From positions 1-64,000 of the forward strand of contig NZ_QJRX01000003.1 of the NCBI RefSeq assembly GCF_003205495.1: a stretch of DNA of 64,000 nucleotides. Direction: 5' to 3'. Below, in pieces: positions 39,861 through 48,280 of the stretch. The DNA comes from Aquipseudomonas alcaligenes (GTDB lineage: Bacteria; Pseudomonadota; Gammaproteobacteria; Pseudomonadales; Pseudomonadaceae). A program made the translations under genes and the position numbers. The notes under the pieces are model-generated. The model did no database searches. It worked only from the letters and a program-made list of their open reading frames with translations, and was not told the DNA's origin. Numbering within the stretch: position 1 is the stretch's first letter; each line of letters begins with the position of its first letter.

Positions 39861-39878
39861 CATTACAAATTGGTAATC
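39861..39878. promoter_or_regulatory. HprR-like operator box
   Basis: CATTACAAATTGGTAATC contains the perfect inverted repeat ATTAC-N6-GTAAT (39862-39877). It closely resembles the E. coli HprR site as I remember it (CATTACAAAATTGTAATG). It lies between the divergent response-regulator gene (start 39810) and the GlcG-like gene (start 39958), so it could serve both. Confidence 0.7.
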
Positions 39879-39957
39879 CGCCGGCAATCGGTCTGTGCGG
39901 AAGGGCTGGGCAAGATGCCTGCCACTGGCTCAGCCGAGCCTTATCCGGGAGAACCGC

Positions 39958-40461
39958 ATGACCATCCGAACCCCTACCGCACTGTCGCTGCTCGCCCTGG
40001 CCCTGGCGGCGAGCCCGGCCTGGGCCGAGACCCCGGCGGTGGCGCAGCGCGCCGATGTCAGCCTGGCCCTGGCCAACCAGTTGCTCGACGCCACCCTGGC
40101 CTCCTGCCATGCCGAAGGCCGCACTGCCGTGGCCGCCGTCGTCGACCGTGGCGGCAACCTGGTGGCAGTGCAGCGCGACGACAACGTCGGCCCGCACAAC
40201 ACCCTGGCCGCCCAGCGCAAGGCCTTCACCGCGCTGTCGACCAAGACCGCCACTGGCCTGCTGGCCGAGCGTGCGCGCAGCACCCCCGACGCGGAAAACC
40301 TCAACACCCTCGATGAACTGCTGCTGCTCGGCGGCGGCGTACCGCTGAAGGTGGCCGACCAGGTGATCGGCGCCATCGGCGTGGCCGGTGCCGGCGGCGC
40401 GCAATTCGACGAAGGCTGCGCGCTGCAGGCCATCGCTCAGGTTCTACCCACCCAACCCTGA
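39958..40461 (+). CDS. GlcG/HbpS-family periplasmic protein
   Basis: This 167-residue exported protein has a signal peptide (about 1-23, ending AWA) and a GlcG/HbpS domain: [53 protein letters not shown] and [16 protein letters not shown]. HbpS-type members bind heme or act as redox sensors in the envelope; this role is inferred. The start at 39958 gives the signal peptide. It begins 80 nt behind the HprR-like box and precedes hiuH in the same operon. Confidence 0.87.
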   Translation: MTIRTPTALSLLALALAASPAWAETPAVAQRADVSLALANQLLDATLASCHAEGRTAVAAVVDRGGNLVAVQRDDNVGPHNTLAAQRKAFTALSTKTATGLLAERARSTPDAENLNTLDELLLLGGGVPLKVADQVIGAIGVAGAGGAQFDEGCALQAIAQVLPTQP

Positions 40462-40475
40462 ACTGGAGATCCACC

Positions 40476-40886
40476 ATGAAGATGCTGAAAAACCTGCTGC
40501 TCGGTAGCGCCCTGAGCGGCCTTTCCACCCTCGCCCTGGCCGCCGGCAACCCGCTCAGCGTGCACGTCCTCAACCTGCAGGACGGCCTGCCTTCGCCGGG
40601 GGTCGAGGTCAGCCTGGAGAAGCTCGACGGCGAGGGCTGGAACAAGCTGAACGAGGGTGCGACCAACGAGCAGGGCCGCATCACCGCGCTCTATCCCGAG
40701 GGCAGGAAGCTGGAAAGCGGCACCTACCGCGTCACCTTCGAAACCGGCGCCTGGTTCAAGCAGCACGCCACCGCGACCTTCTTCCCGGAAGTGCCGGTGA
40801 TCTTCGAGGTCGACGGCAGCGTGGCGCACTACCACATCCCGCTGCTGCTGAGCCCGTACGGCTTCTCCACCTACCGCGGCAACTGA
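40476..40886 (+). CDS. hiuH: Periplasmic 5-hydroxyisourate hydrolase (transthyretin-like)
   Basis: HiuH hydrolyses 5-hydroxyisourate in urate breakdown. The 136-residue protein has a signal peptide (about 1-23), the N-terminal catalytic-His strand LSVHVLNLQDG, the Arg in TNEQGRI, and the C-terminal YHIPLLLSPYGFSTYRGN; the last residues are YRGN where most members have YRGS. In E. coli hiuH lies divergent to hprRS and is its target, which agrees with the neighbouring two-component system here. No other urate-pathway genes are nearby, so a stress-linked role is more likely. Confidence 0.92.
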   Translation: MKMLKNLLLGSALSGLSTLALAAGNPLSVHVLNLQDGLPSPGVEVSLEKLDGEGWNKLNEGATNEQGRITALYPEGRKLESGTYRVTFETGAWFKQHATATFFPEVPVIFEVDGSVAHYHIPLLLSPYGFSTYRGN

Positions 40887-40897
40887 GTACCGCAGAA

Positions 40898-40930
40898 ACG
40901 AAAACGCAGGCCGAAGCCTGCGTTTTCGCG
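40898..40930. terminator. bidirectional terminator between hiuH and the thiolase gene
   Basis: CGAAAACGCAGGC (40899-40911) pairs perfectly with GCCTGCGTTTTCG (40916-40928) over a CGAA loop, giving T runs on both strands between convergent genes. Confidence 0.86.
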
Positions 40931-40945
40931 TTTGCCGCACGGGGC

Positions 40946-42130
40946 TCAGAGCACCTCGAACAGCCCCGCCGCACCCATGCCGCCGCCGACGCACATGGTG
41001 ATCACCACGTACTTCACACCACGGCGCTTACCTTCCAGCAGGGCGTGGCCGACCATGCGCGCGCCGCTCATGCCGTAGGGGTGGCCGATGGAGATGGCGC
41101 CGCCGTTGACGTTGAGTTTGGCCGGGTCGATGCCGAGCTTCTGCGCGCTGTACAGCACCTGGCAGGCAAAGGCTTCGTTGAGTTCCCACAGGCCGATGTC
41201 GTCGACGCTCAGGCCATGCTGCTTGAGCAGCTTGGGCACGGCGAACACCGGGCCGATGCCCATCTCTTCCGGGGCCAGGCCGGCCACGGCGATGCCACGG
41301 TACAGGCCGAGCGGGGCGATGCCACGCTGGGCGGCCAGGGTGCCGCTCATCAGTACGCTGGCGCTGGCGCCGTCGGACAGCTGGCTGGCGTTGCCGGCGG
41401 TGATGCAGCCGCCTTCGATGACCGGCTTGAGCCTGGTCAGGTCGTCCAGCACGGTCTGCGGGCGGTTGCCTTCGTCCAGGCTCAAGGTGACTTCCTCGAA
41501 GCTGACCGCGCCAGTTTCCTTGTCGACCAGCTTCTTGCGAGCGGTGACCGGGATGATTTCATTGGCGAACAGGCCGGCGGCCTGGGCGGCGGCGGTGCGC
41601 TGCTGCGATTGCAGGGAGTAGGCGTCCTGCGCTTCGCGGCTGATACCGTAGCGCTTGGCCACCAGCTCGGCGGTCTGCAGCATGGGCATATAGGCGTGCT
41701 CGGCCATTTTCACCACGGCCGGGTCGTAGTCGCTGGCGGTCCACTTCATGTGGGTGTTCTGCACCAGGCTGATCTGCTCCTGGCCGGCGCCGACGGTGAC
41801 GGCCATGCCGTCGACCATGATCTGCTTGGCGGCAATGGAAATCGCCATCAGGCCGGAGGCGCACTGGCGGTCGATGGTCTGGCCGCTGACCGACAGCGGC
41901 AGGCCGGCGGCCAGCAGCGACAGGCGGCCGAGGTTGGTAGAGGCGGTGCCGCCCTGCATGGCGGTGCCCATCACCACGTCCTCGATTTCGCCCGGCTCGA
42001 TGCCGGCACGCTCGACCGCGGCGCGCAGGGCGACGGCAGCCATGGACGGCGACTTGAGGTCGTTGAAGGCGCCGCGGAAGGCCTTGGCGATCGGCGTGCG
42101 GGCGGTGGAGACGATGACGGCGTCTTGCAT
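40946..42130 (-). CDS. Acetyl-CoA C-acyltransferase (thiolase)
   Basis: This 394-residue thiolase cleaves 3-ketoacyl-CoA. The acyl-accepting Cys is in [11 protein letters not shown] (near 88), the His in [16 protein letters not shown] (near 350) and the second Cys in [10 protein letters not shown] (near 379). It is the last gene of a minus-strand beta-oxidation-like cluster that starts at 48185. The substrate chain length is not evident. Confidence 0.94.
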   Translation of the reverse strand: MQDAVIVSTARTPIAKAFRGAFNDLKSPSMAAVALRAAVERAGIEPGEIEDVVMGTAMQGGTASTNLGRLSLLAAGLPLSVSGQTIDRQCASGLMAISIAAKQIMVDGMAVTVGAGQEQISLVQNTHMKWTASDYDPAVVKMAEHAYMPMLQTAELVAKRYGISREAQDAYSLQSQQRTAAAQAAGLFANEIIPVTARKKLVDKETGAVSFEEVTLSLDEGNRPQTVLDDLTRLKPVIEGGCITAGNASQLSDGASASVLMSGTLAAQRGIAPLGLYRGIAVAGLAPEEMGIGPVFAVPKLLKQHGLSVDDIGLWELNEAFACQVLYSAQKLGIDPAKLNVNGGAISIGHPYGMSGARMVGHALLEGKRRGVKYVVITMCVGGGMGAAGLFEVL

Positions 42131-42156
42131 GGCGGAATCCTCTGTTATGGCTGTTA

Positions 42157-42591
42157 TCAGTCGCGCAGCAGGCGGGCGAGCGCCGTACGCAGGGTTTCGG
42201 GAATCGGCACCGGGCGGTTACTGGCGCGGTTGACGAACACATGGACGAAGCGCCCGGCAGCGCAGGCTTCGTCTTCGCCCTGTTTGAAAATGGCCAGCTC
42301 GTACTGCACCGAGCTGTTGCCCAGCTTGCCGACGCGCAGGCCGACCTCGATGCGCTCGGGAAAGGCGATGGAGGCGAAGTAGTCGCAGGACGAGCTGACC
42401 ACGAAGCCGATCACCTCGCCCTCGTGGATATCCAGGCCGCCGACCTCGATCAGGTAGGTGTTCACCGCGCTGTCGAAGAAGCCGTAGTAGACGACGTTGT
42501 TGACGTGGCCGTAGAGGTCGTTGTCGTGCCAGCGGGTGGTGATCGGCTGGAAGTGGGCGTAGTCGCTACGCAGGTGTTCGGGCTGGCTCAT
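42157..42591 (-). CDS. Hotdog-fold acyl-CoA thioesterase (4HBT/YbgC type)
   Basis: This 144-residue thioesterase has the 4HBT catalytic segment [14 protein letters not shown] (Asp near residue 25) and the C-terminal [10 protein letters not shown]. It lies between the thiolase gene and the alcohol dehydrogenase gene in the same direction. The start at 42591 gives a typical N-terminus; the ribosome site there is poor. Confidence 0.85.
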   Translation of the reverse strand: MSQPEHLRSDYAHFQPITTRWHDNDLYGHVNNVVYYGFFDSAVNTYLIEVGGLDIHEGEVIGFVVSSSCDYFASIAFPERIEVGLRVGKLGNSSVQYELAIFKQGEDEACAAGRFVHVFVNRASNRPVPIPETLRTALARLLRD

Positions 42592-42688
42592 GGGGCGGTT
42601 CTCGTCGTGCTTGCGTACCAGCCTAGGGCCTGGATGGTGCGCGGGGTAGTTAGATTCGTGGGCTGTATTTCGGTCTATTGGCCAGTCA

Positions 42689-42746
42689 TAGCCCGGATGC
42701 AATCCGGGGGCGGAGTGGCGGGCTTCCCGGATTGCATCCGGGCTAC
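42689..42746. repeat. REP-like palindrome GTAGCCCGGATGC, copy 2
   Basis: TAGCCCGGATGCAATCCGGG, a short centre, then CCCGGATTGCATCCGGGCTA. The same element as at 25925 and 59058; here it lies in a free intergenic position. Confidence 0.85.
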
Positions 42747-42770
42747 GGTGCTGCTCCGAGTTGCCTGCTT

Positions 42771-42890
42771 TCCCTCTCCCCAGCCCTCTCCCATAAATGG
42801 GAGAGGGGGCGGTTCTGCGCGGGCTTTCGATCCCCAGTCACCCCTCTCCCGTTTACGGGAGAGGGGAGGGCGGCCCGCGTAGGGAGAGGG
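42771..42890. repeat. CCCTCTCCC-type palindromic repeat cluster, copy 2
   Basis: It contains two perfect palindromes, CCCTCTCCCATAAATGGGAG plus AGGG (42785-42808) and CCCCTCTCCCGTTTACGGGA plus GAGGGG (42841-42866), with further arms at both ends. It is the same family as the cluster at 15001-15088. Confidence 0.8.
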
Positions 42891-42903
42891 CTTTCCCATC
42901 CAT

Positions 42904-44067
42904 TCAATACGCCGCCTGGTAGATGGCCAGCGCGTCGACCTCGCTGACCTCGCGCGGGTTATTCACCAGCAGGCGCTGCTGCAGCATGGTGTCGCGAGCC
43001 AGGGTCGGCAGCATGGCTTCCGGGACGCCGGCGTCGCGCAGGCGGCTGGGCAGGCCGCAGCGCTCGTTCAGCGCCGCCAGCTCGTTGATGAATTCGGCGC
43101 AGCGCTGCTCGGCGCTGCCCTCCCTGAAGCGCTCCCCGAGCAGCAGCGGCGCCAGCTCGGCATACAGCGGCGTGGCTGCCGGCGCGTTGAAGCGCAGCAC
43201 CTGCGGTAGCACCAGGGCGTTGGACAGGCCGTGGGGAATATGAAAATGCCCGCCGAGCGGATAGGCCAGGGCGTGCACCGCCGCCACCGGCGCGTTGGCG
43301 AAGGCCTGGCCGGCCAGGCAGGCGCCCAGCAGCATGGCCTGGCGCGCCTCGCGGTTGTGCCCGTTGTGCACCGCCTCATCCAGATTGGCAGCCAGCAGGC
43401 GCAGGGCCTCGCGGGCCAGCAGGTCGGACAGCGGGTTCTTCTTGATCTTGCTGGTGTAGGCCTCGATGGCGTGGACCATGGCGTCGATGCCGGTGGCGGC
43501 GGTCACCGCCGGCGGCAGGCCGAGGGTCAGCTCGGCGTCGAGCAGCGCCAGATCCGGTAGCAGCAGTGGCGAAACCACGCCCATCTTGGTGGTTTCGCCG
43601 GTGGTGACGATGGAGATCGGCGTCACCTCCGAGCCGGTGCCGGCGGTGGTCGGCACCTGGATCAGCGGCAGGCGCTGGCCACGCGCGTTGCCCACACCGT
43701 AGATGTCCTGCAGCGCCTGCTGGCAGTTGGGATGGGCGAGCAGGGCGACCAGCTTGGCCACGTCCATCGAACTGCCGCCGCCGAAGCCGACCACCAGTTC
43801 GGCGCCCAGCGCGCGGGCGCGCTCCACGGCGTTGAGCACGATGGCCTCGGGCGGATCGGCGATCACCTGGTCGAACACTTCCACGGCCAGGCCGGCGCTG
43901 GCGAAGCCCGGCAGCACGCCGTCGAGCAGGCCGAAGCGGGTGATGCCGGGGTCGGTCACCAGCATCACGCGGCGAGCGCCGCGCTCGCGGCACAGTTCGG
44001 CGAGGCGCGTGGCGGCGCCGGATTCGCAGAGGATCTGCGCGGTGGTGGCGAAGCTGAAGGGTTGCAT
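42904..44067 (-). CDS. Iron-containing alcohol dehydrogenase (group III)
   Basis: This 387-residue NAD(P)-dependent dehydrogenase has the nucleotide-binding GFGGGSSMDVAKLVALL near 95, TAGTGSEVTPISIV near 140, and metal-ligand His residues in AVHALAYPLGGHFHIPHGLSNAL (about 255-275). It lies in the beta-oxidation-like cluster between the esterase and thioesterase genes; the alcohol oxidised is unknown. Confidence 0.92.
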   Translation of the reverse strand: MQPFSFATTAQILCESGAATRLAELCRERGARRVMLVTDPGITRFGLLDGVLPGFASAGLAVEVFDQVIADPPEAIVLNAVERARALGAELVVGFGGGSSMDVAKLVALLAHPNCQQALQDIYGVGNARGQRLPLIQVPTTAGTGSEVTPISIVTTGETTKMGVVSPLLLPDLALLDAELTLGLPPAVTAATGIDAMVHAIEAYTSKIKKNPLSDLLAREALRLLAANLDEAVHNGHNREARQAMLLGACLAGQAFANAPVAAVHALAYPLGGHFHIPHGLSNALVLPQVLRFNAPAATPLYAELAPLLLGERFREGSAEQRCAEFINELAALNERCGLPSRLRDAGVPEAMLPTLARDTMLQQRLLVNNPREVSEVDALAIYQAAY

Positions 44068-44085
44068 GGCGAATCCTCCTGACGA

Positions 44086-45078
44086 TCAGGGCTGCGCCGG
44101 CGCGGGGCGCTGGCGGGCGAAGAAGTCCCAGATGGCCTGCGGGCCGTCGAAACCGGAAAGGGTCGGGCCGAGCAGGTGCGGCGCACGGAAGCCGGCCTGG
44201 GGTAGCAGATGACCGCCGCCGATCACGGCGAACAGGGCGACCTCGGCGCGCTCGGCGGCCTGCCAGCGGTCGAGCTCGACGCGCTGCGCCGGGTTGTCGC
44301 CGTTCTGCCACAGGTTCTCGCGCTGCATCTCGGCTGCCGCGTAACCGGCGCGCTCGGCGAAGAACAGCGTCGAGGCATAGGACGAGCGCACGTGACCGCG
44401 ATCACCGAAGCCGAACAGGGTGACGCGGCCGCCGTTGTAGGGGTTGATCGGGTCGCGGGTGCCGTTCATCAGCAGCACCGGCGTGGCGCCGGCCATTGCC
44501 CGGCAGGCCAGGTTGTCGGGCGTCGGCAGGCTGGCCGCCACGGCGGCGACGCCGGCCAGCAGGTTCGGGCGCTCCAGGGCAATGCGCAGGCCCAGGTGGC
44601 CGCCGTTGGAGTAGCCGGCGAGGAAGGCGCGCTGCGGGTCGGCGCCGTGCTGTGCGGCGAAGCGCTGGATCAGCGCGGCGATCAGGCCGACGTCGTCGAC
44701 GTTCTGTTGGCGTGCGGGGTAGTCGGCCGCGGCGCGGCAATCGTTCCAGTTGCGCTCGACGCCCTGCGGGTAGACGAGGATAAAGCCGTGCTCATCGGCC
44801 AGGCGTTCGAACTGGTAGGCGCTGAAGGTGCGCATGTCGTCGAGGGTCTGCAGCGAACCGTGCAGCACGAAGAGCAGCGGTGCCTTGGCCTGCAGCTTGG
44901 CGGGGAGGTAGTAGGCGTAGTCGCGCTGGCGGCCGCCGACTTCGAGGCTGCCCTGCTGCAGGGTGGCGCTCAGCTCAGGCGTCGCCGGTTTCGGCGCATA
45001 CAGGAAATAGCCGTACAGGCCGGCCAGGATCAGGGCCAGCACCAGCAGAATTTTCAGCACAGTTCTTGTTGTTTTCAT
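44086..45078 (-). CDS. Membrane-anchored alpha/beta hydrolase (PHB depolymerase / feruloyl esterase-like)
   Basis: This 330-residue protein has an N-terminal transmembrane anchor (about 8-27) and an esterase domain of the LpqC type: PLLFVLHGSLQTLDDMR (oxyanion region), nucleophile Ser157 in AGYSNGGHLG, DPINPYNGG (probable Asp region) and GGGHLLPQ (catalytic His). The start at 45078 is supported by an AGAGG site; the upstream frame is not needed. It may release alcohols or hydroxy acids that feed the dehydrogenases encoded around it, which is inference. Confidence 0.85.
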   Translation of the reverse strand: MKTTRTVLKILLVLALILAGLYGYFLYAPKPATPELSATLQQGSLEVGGRQRDYAYYLPAKLQAKAPLLFVLHGSLQTLDDMRTFSAYQFERLADEHGFILVYPQGVERNWNDCRAAADYPARQQNVDDVGLIAALIQRFAAQHGADPQRAFLAGYSNGGHLGLRIALERPNLLAGVAAVAASLPTPDNLACRAMAGATPVLLMNGTRDPINPYNGGRVTLFGFGDRGHVRSSYASTLFFAERAGYAAAEMQRENLWQNGDNPAQRVELDRWQAAERAEVALFAVIGGGHLLPQAGFRAPHLLGPTLSGFDGPQAIWDFFARQRPAPAQP

Positions 45079-45159
45079 CCGTGCCTCTCGGTGAGGGGAA
45101 GGGGCTGCGTGCGGGGCTACCAGAGAACGATCATCGGGCAGCGCCGCACGCAGCGCCAA

Positions 45160-46950
45160 TCAGAACGCGAAGCTGTTCTCCGGCATCGCCATCAGGCAGT
45201 CCGAGCCGCCCAGCAGGGCCTCGCGGTGGCTGCTGGCGCGTGGCAGCACACGGCGCAGGTAGAACTCGGCGCTGTGCAGCTTGGCCTGGTAGAAGGCTGC
45301 CTCGCCGCTGCCGGCGTCGAGCGCCTGCTGGGCGGTGGCGGCGGCCTGCAGCCAGAAACCGGCCAGCAACACATAGGCCGAGTACTGCAGGAAATCCACC
45401 GAGGCCGCGCCGATTTCCTCGGCGTCGCGCTGGCTGCGGGCGAGCACCTCGGCGCTCAGCTCGCGCCACTCGCCCAGGCGTGCCTGCAGCGTGTGCGCCA
45501 TCTCTGCCAGCGCCGGTTGGCTGGCCTGCGCGTCGCACAGCTCGCTGAATTCGGCGATCAGCGCGCTGAGTTCGGCGCCGCCGTCACCGAGCAGCTTGCG
45601 GCGGATCAGGTCGAGCGCCTGGATACCGTTGGTGCCTTCATAGAGCTGGGTGATGCGGCTGTCGCGCATCAGCTGCTCCATGCCCCACTCGCGGATGAAG
45701 CCGTGGCCGCCGTAGACCTGCACCGCGTGGCTGGCGACTTCCTGGCCCATGTCGGTGAAGAAGGCTTTGACGATCGGGATCAGCAGCGCCGCGCGCCTGC
45801 CCGCGGCCTTGCGTGCGGCTGGCTCCTCGGCGCTGTGCTCCAGGTCGAGCTGGCGCGCGGTGTAGGCGGCGAGCATGCGGCAGCCTTCGACCAGGGTCTT
45901 CTGGGTCAGCAGCATGCGCCGCACGTCCGGGTGATTGATGATCGGGTCGGCCGCCTTGTCCGGCGCCGCGGCGCCTTTCAGGCCGCGCGACTGCAGGCGC
46001 TCTTTGGCATACCTCAGGGCGCCCTGGAAGGCCGCCTCGCCGATGCCGAGGCCCTGCAAGCCGACCTGGAAGCGCGCGTCGTTCATCATGGTGAACATGC
46101 AGGCGAGGCCCTGGTTGGCCTCGCCGACCAGCCAGCCGGTGGCGCCGTCGAAATTCATCACGCAGGTGGAGGCGCCCTTGATGCCCATCTTGTGCTCAAT
46201 GGCGCCGCAGCTCAGGGCGTTGCGCGCGCCCAGCCCGCCCTCGGCGGTGGCGATGAACTTGGGCACCAGCAGCAGACTGATGCCCTTGACCCCGGCCGGA
46301 GCGTCCGGCAGGCGCGCCAGCACCAGGTGGACGATGTTCTCGGACAGGTCCTGCTCGCCGCCGCTGATAAATATCTTGTTGCCGGTGACCTTGTAGCTGC
46401 CATCGGCCTGGGGCTCGGCGCGGGTGCGCAGCAGGGCGAGGTCGGTGCCGGCCTGCGGCTCGGTCAGGCACATGGTGCCGGTCCACTGGCCGCCGACCAT
46501 CTTGGCCAGGTAGGCGTCCTTCAGCTCGTTGCTGCCGTGCTTGTGCAGCGCCAGCACCGCGCCCTCGGTGAGGCCGGAGTAGATGCGGAACGACAGCGAG
46601 GCGCCCATCAGCATCTCGTGGAAGGCGAAGCTGACCAGCTGCGGGAAGCCCTGGCCGCCGAAGTCCAGCGGCCCGGTCATGCTCGCCCAGCCGTTGTCGA
46701 CATACTGCTTGTAGGCGGCGCGGAAACCCTTGGGCGTGCTGACCTTGCCATCGACCAGCTGGCAGCCTTCTTCGTCGCTGTTGCGGTTGAGCGGGGCGAT
46801 CTCGTTGGCGGTGAAGGCCGCGGCCTCTTCCAGCACGCCGTCGATCAGCTCGCGGTCGAGGCCGTTGCCCAGGTGCTCGCAGTGGCCGGCGACGTCGAAC
46901 AGTTCGTGCAGGACGAAGCGCATGTCGCGCAGGGGGGCTTGATAGCTCAT
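45160..46950 (-). CDS. Acyl-CoA dehydrogenase (DmdC/AcdA type, long form)
   Basis: This 596-residue FAD enzyme introduces the alpha-beta double bond in acyl-CoA. It has an N-terminal extension of the long family, TMCLTEPQAGTDLALLRTRA (FAD/acyl binding, near 165) and QLYEGTNGIQALDLI (catalytic Glu, near 438), plus a C-terminal helical domain to 596. Its ATG overlaps the stop of the 3-hydroxyacyl-CoA dehydrogenase gene (ATGA). Long-form members act on medium or sulfur-containing acyl-CoAs; the substrate here is unknown. Confidence 0.92.
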   Translation of the reverse strand: MSYQAPLRDMRFVLHELFDVAGHCEHLGNGLDRELIDGVLEEAAAFTANEIAPLNRNSDEEGCQLVDGKVSTPKGFRAAYKQYVDNGWASMTGPLDFGGQGFPQLVSFAFHEMLMGASLSFRIYSGLTEGAVLALHKHGSNELKDAYLAKMVGGQWTGTMCLTEPQAGTDLALLRTRAEPQADGSYKVTGNKIFISGGEQDLSENIVHLVLARLPDAPAGVKGISLLLVPKFIATAEGGLGARNALSCGAIEHKMGIKGASTCVMNFDGATGWLVGEANQGLACMFTMMNDARFQVGLQGLGIGEAAFQGALRYAKERLQSRGLKGAAAPDKAADPIINHPDVRRMLLTQKTLVEGCRMLAAYTARQLDLEHSAEEPAARKAAGRRAALLIPIVKAFFTDMGQEVASHAVQVYGGHGFIREWGMEQLMRDSRITQLYEGTNGIQALDLIRRKLLGDGGAELSALIAEFSELCDAQASQPALAEMAHTLQARLGEWRELSAEVLARSQRDAEEIGAASVDFLQYSAYVLLAGFWLQAAATAQQALDAGSGEAAFYQAKLHSAEFYLRRVLPRASSHREALLGGSDCLMAMPENSFAF

Positions 46951-48185
46951 GCGCGGCCCTCCTGTACATCGGCGAATTTCTTGCCGTCGGCCACCAGGTG
47001 GTCGATCAGCCCGGCCGGTTGCCAGTGGGCGCCGAAGCGCTCGCTCAGTTGCAGCAGGCGCTCGCGGATCGCGGCCACGCCCTGGGCGTCGGCCCAGGCC
47101 ATCGGCCCGCCCTTGTCGGCGGGGAAACCGTAGCCGTTGAGGTACACCAGGTCGATGTCGTGGGCGTTGGCGGCGATCTTCTCTTCGAGAATCTTCGCGC
47201 CCTCGTTGACCAGCGCCAGCAGGCAGCGCTCGAGGATCTCCTCCGGGCCGATGCGGCGACGGGCGAAGCCGAGGCGTTCGCTCTCGCGCTGCACCAGGGC
47301 GTCCACTTGCGGGTCGTGCTCGGCTTGGCGGCTGCCCGGCGCGTAGAGGTAGTAACCCTTGCCGGACTTCTGGCCGAAGCGGCCGAGTTCGCACAGGCGG
47401 TTGTCGACCTGCACCTGCGCCACGTCCTGGCCCTGGCCCGCCAGTTCGCGGGCGCGCCATTCCAGGTCGATGCCGACCACGTCGTACATGCGGAACGGGC
47501 CCATGGCGAAGCCGAAGCCCTGCAGGGCGGCGTCCACCTGGTGCGGGTAGGCGCCTTCGAGCAGCAGGCTGCGCGCCTCGAACACGTAGGTATGCAGCAT
47601 GCGGTTGCCGATGAAACCGTCGCAGTTGCCGGCCACCACGCTGACCTTGCCGATGCGCTGGCCCAGGGCCAGGGCGGCGTCGAGCACGGCCGGCGCGGTG
47701 TGGGCGCCGCGCACGATCTCCAGCAGCTTCATGATGTGCGCCGGGCTGAAGAAGTGCAGGCCGAGCACCTCCTGCGGGCGCGCGGTGACGGCGGCGATAG
47801 CGTCGATATCCAGCGCCGAGGTGTTGCTGGCGAGGATCGCGCCCGGCTTCACGGTACGGTCCAGGGTGCGGAAAATTTCCTGCTTGAGTTCGAGGTTCTC
47901 GTACACCGCCTCGATCACCAGATCGACCCCGGCCAGCTCGGCGTAGTCGGCCACCGCCTGGATGCGCGCGCGGCGCAGGCTGGCCTCGCCGGTGCTGATG
48001 CGACCCTTGGCGACGTGCTGGGCCCAGGTGTCCTCGGCCATCTGCAGGCCGGCCGTGACCATCTGCGGGTTGTTGTCCAGCCACAGCACCGGGATGCCGG
48101 CGTTGGCCAGGCTGATGACGATGCCGCGGCCCATGGTGCCGGCACCGATCACGGCGGCCTGTTCGATTTTGTAGTTGTTGCTCAT
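46947..48185 (-). CDS. 3-hydroxyacyl-CoA dehydrogenase, without a hydratase domain
   Basis: This 412-residue enzyme has a Rossmann domain (AAVIGAGTMGRGIVISLANAG, about 10-30), the catalytic His in GLHFFSPAHIMKLLEIV (near 140) and GNCDGFIGNRML, followed by two 3HCDH C-terminal domains (about 190-285 and 300-395). This is the layout of the dehydrogenase half of FadB/FadJ with the N-terminal enoyl-CoA hydratase missing. It is the first gene of the minus-strand cluster and is divergent from a LysR-type regulator. Confidence 0.93.
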   Translation of the reverse strand: MSNNYKIEQAAVIGAGTMGRGIVISLANAGIPVLWLDNNPQMVTAGLQMAEDTWAQHVAKGRISTGEASLRRARIQAVADYAELAGVDLVIEAVYENLELKQEIFRTLDRTVKPGAILASNTSALDIDAIAAVTARPQEVLGLHFFSPAHIMKLLEIVRGAHTAPAVLDAALALGQRIGKVSVVAGNCDGFIGNRMLHTYVFEARSLLLEGAYPHQVDAALQGFGFAMGPFRMYDVVGIDLEWRARELAGQGQDVAQVQVDNRLCELGRFGQKSGKGYYLYAPGSRQAEHDPQVDALVQRESERLGFARRRIGPEEILERCLLALVNEGAKILEEKIAANAHDIDLVYLNGYGFPADKGGPMAWADAQGVAAIRERLLQLSERFGAHWQPAGLIDHLVADGKKFADVQEGRA

Positions 48186-48226
48186 AGCCCTACCTCGGTC
48201 ACGTAAAACACAACTGACGCACCTTA

Positions 48227-48240
48227 AGTACGGCTGTACT
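48227..48240. promoter_or_regulatory. short palindrome in the LysR / fad-like divergent gap
   Basis: AGTAC-GGCT-GTACT is a perfect 5-bp inverted repeat in the gap between the divergent 3-hydroxyacyl-CoA dehydrogenase (start 48185) and LysR-type (start 48281) genes, a likely place for a LysR binding site. The arms are short. Confidence 0.4.
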
Positions 48241-48280
48241 ATTTGGGAAATTTTGACTTGTGATAAGCAGAATTCCCCTC

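Larger units (their letters stand above)
42592..42903. other. 312-nt gap with two repeat types and no gene
   Basis: The stretch between the thioesterase and alcohol-dehydrogenase genes holds a REP-like element (42689-42746) and a CCCTCTCCC palindrome cluster (42771-42890). I see no coding region or promoter motif beyond these. The hairpins may separate the downstream thioesterase-thiolase part of the operon. Confidence 0.75.
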
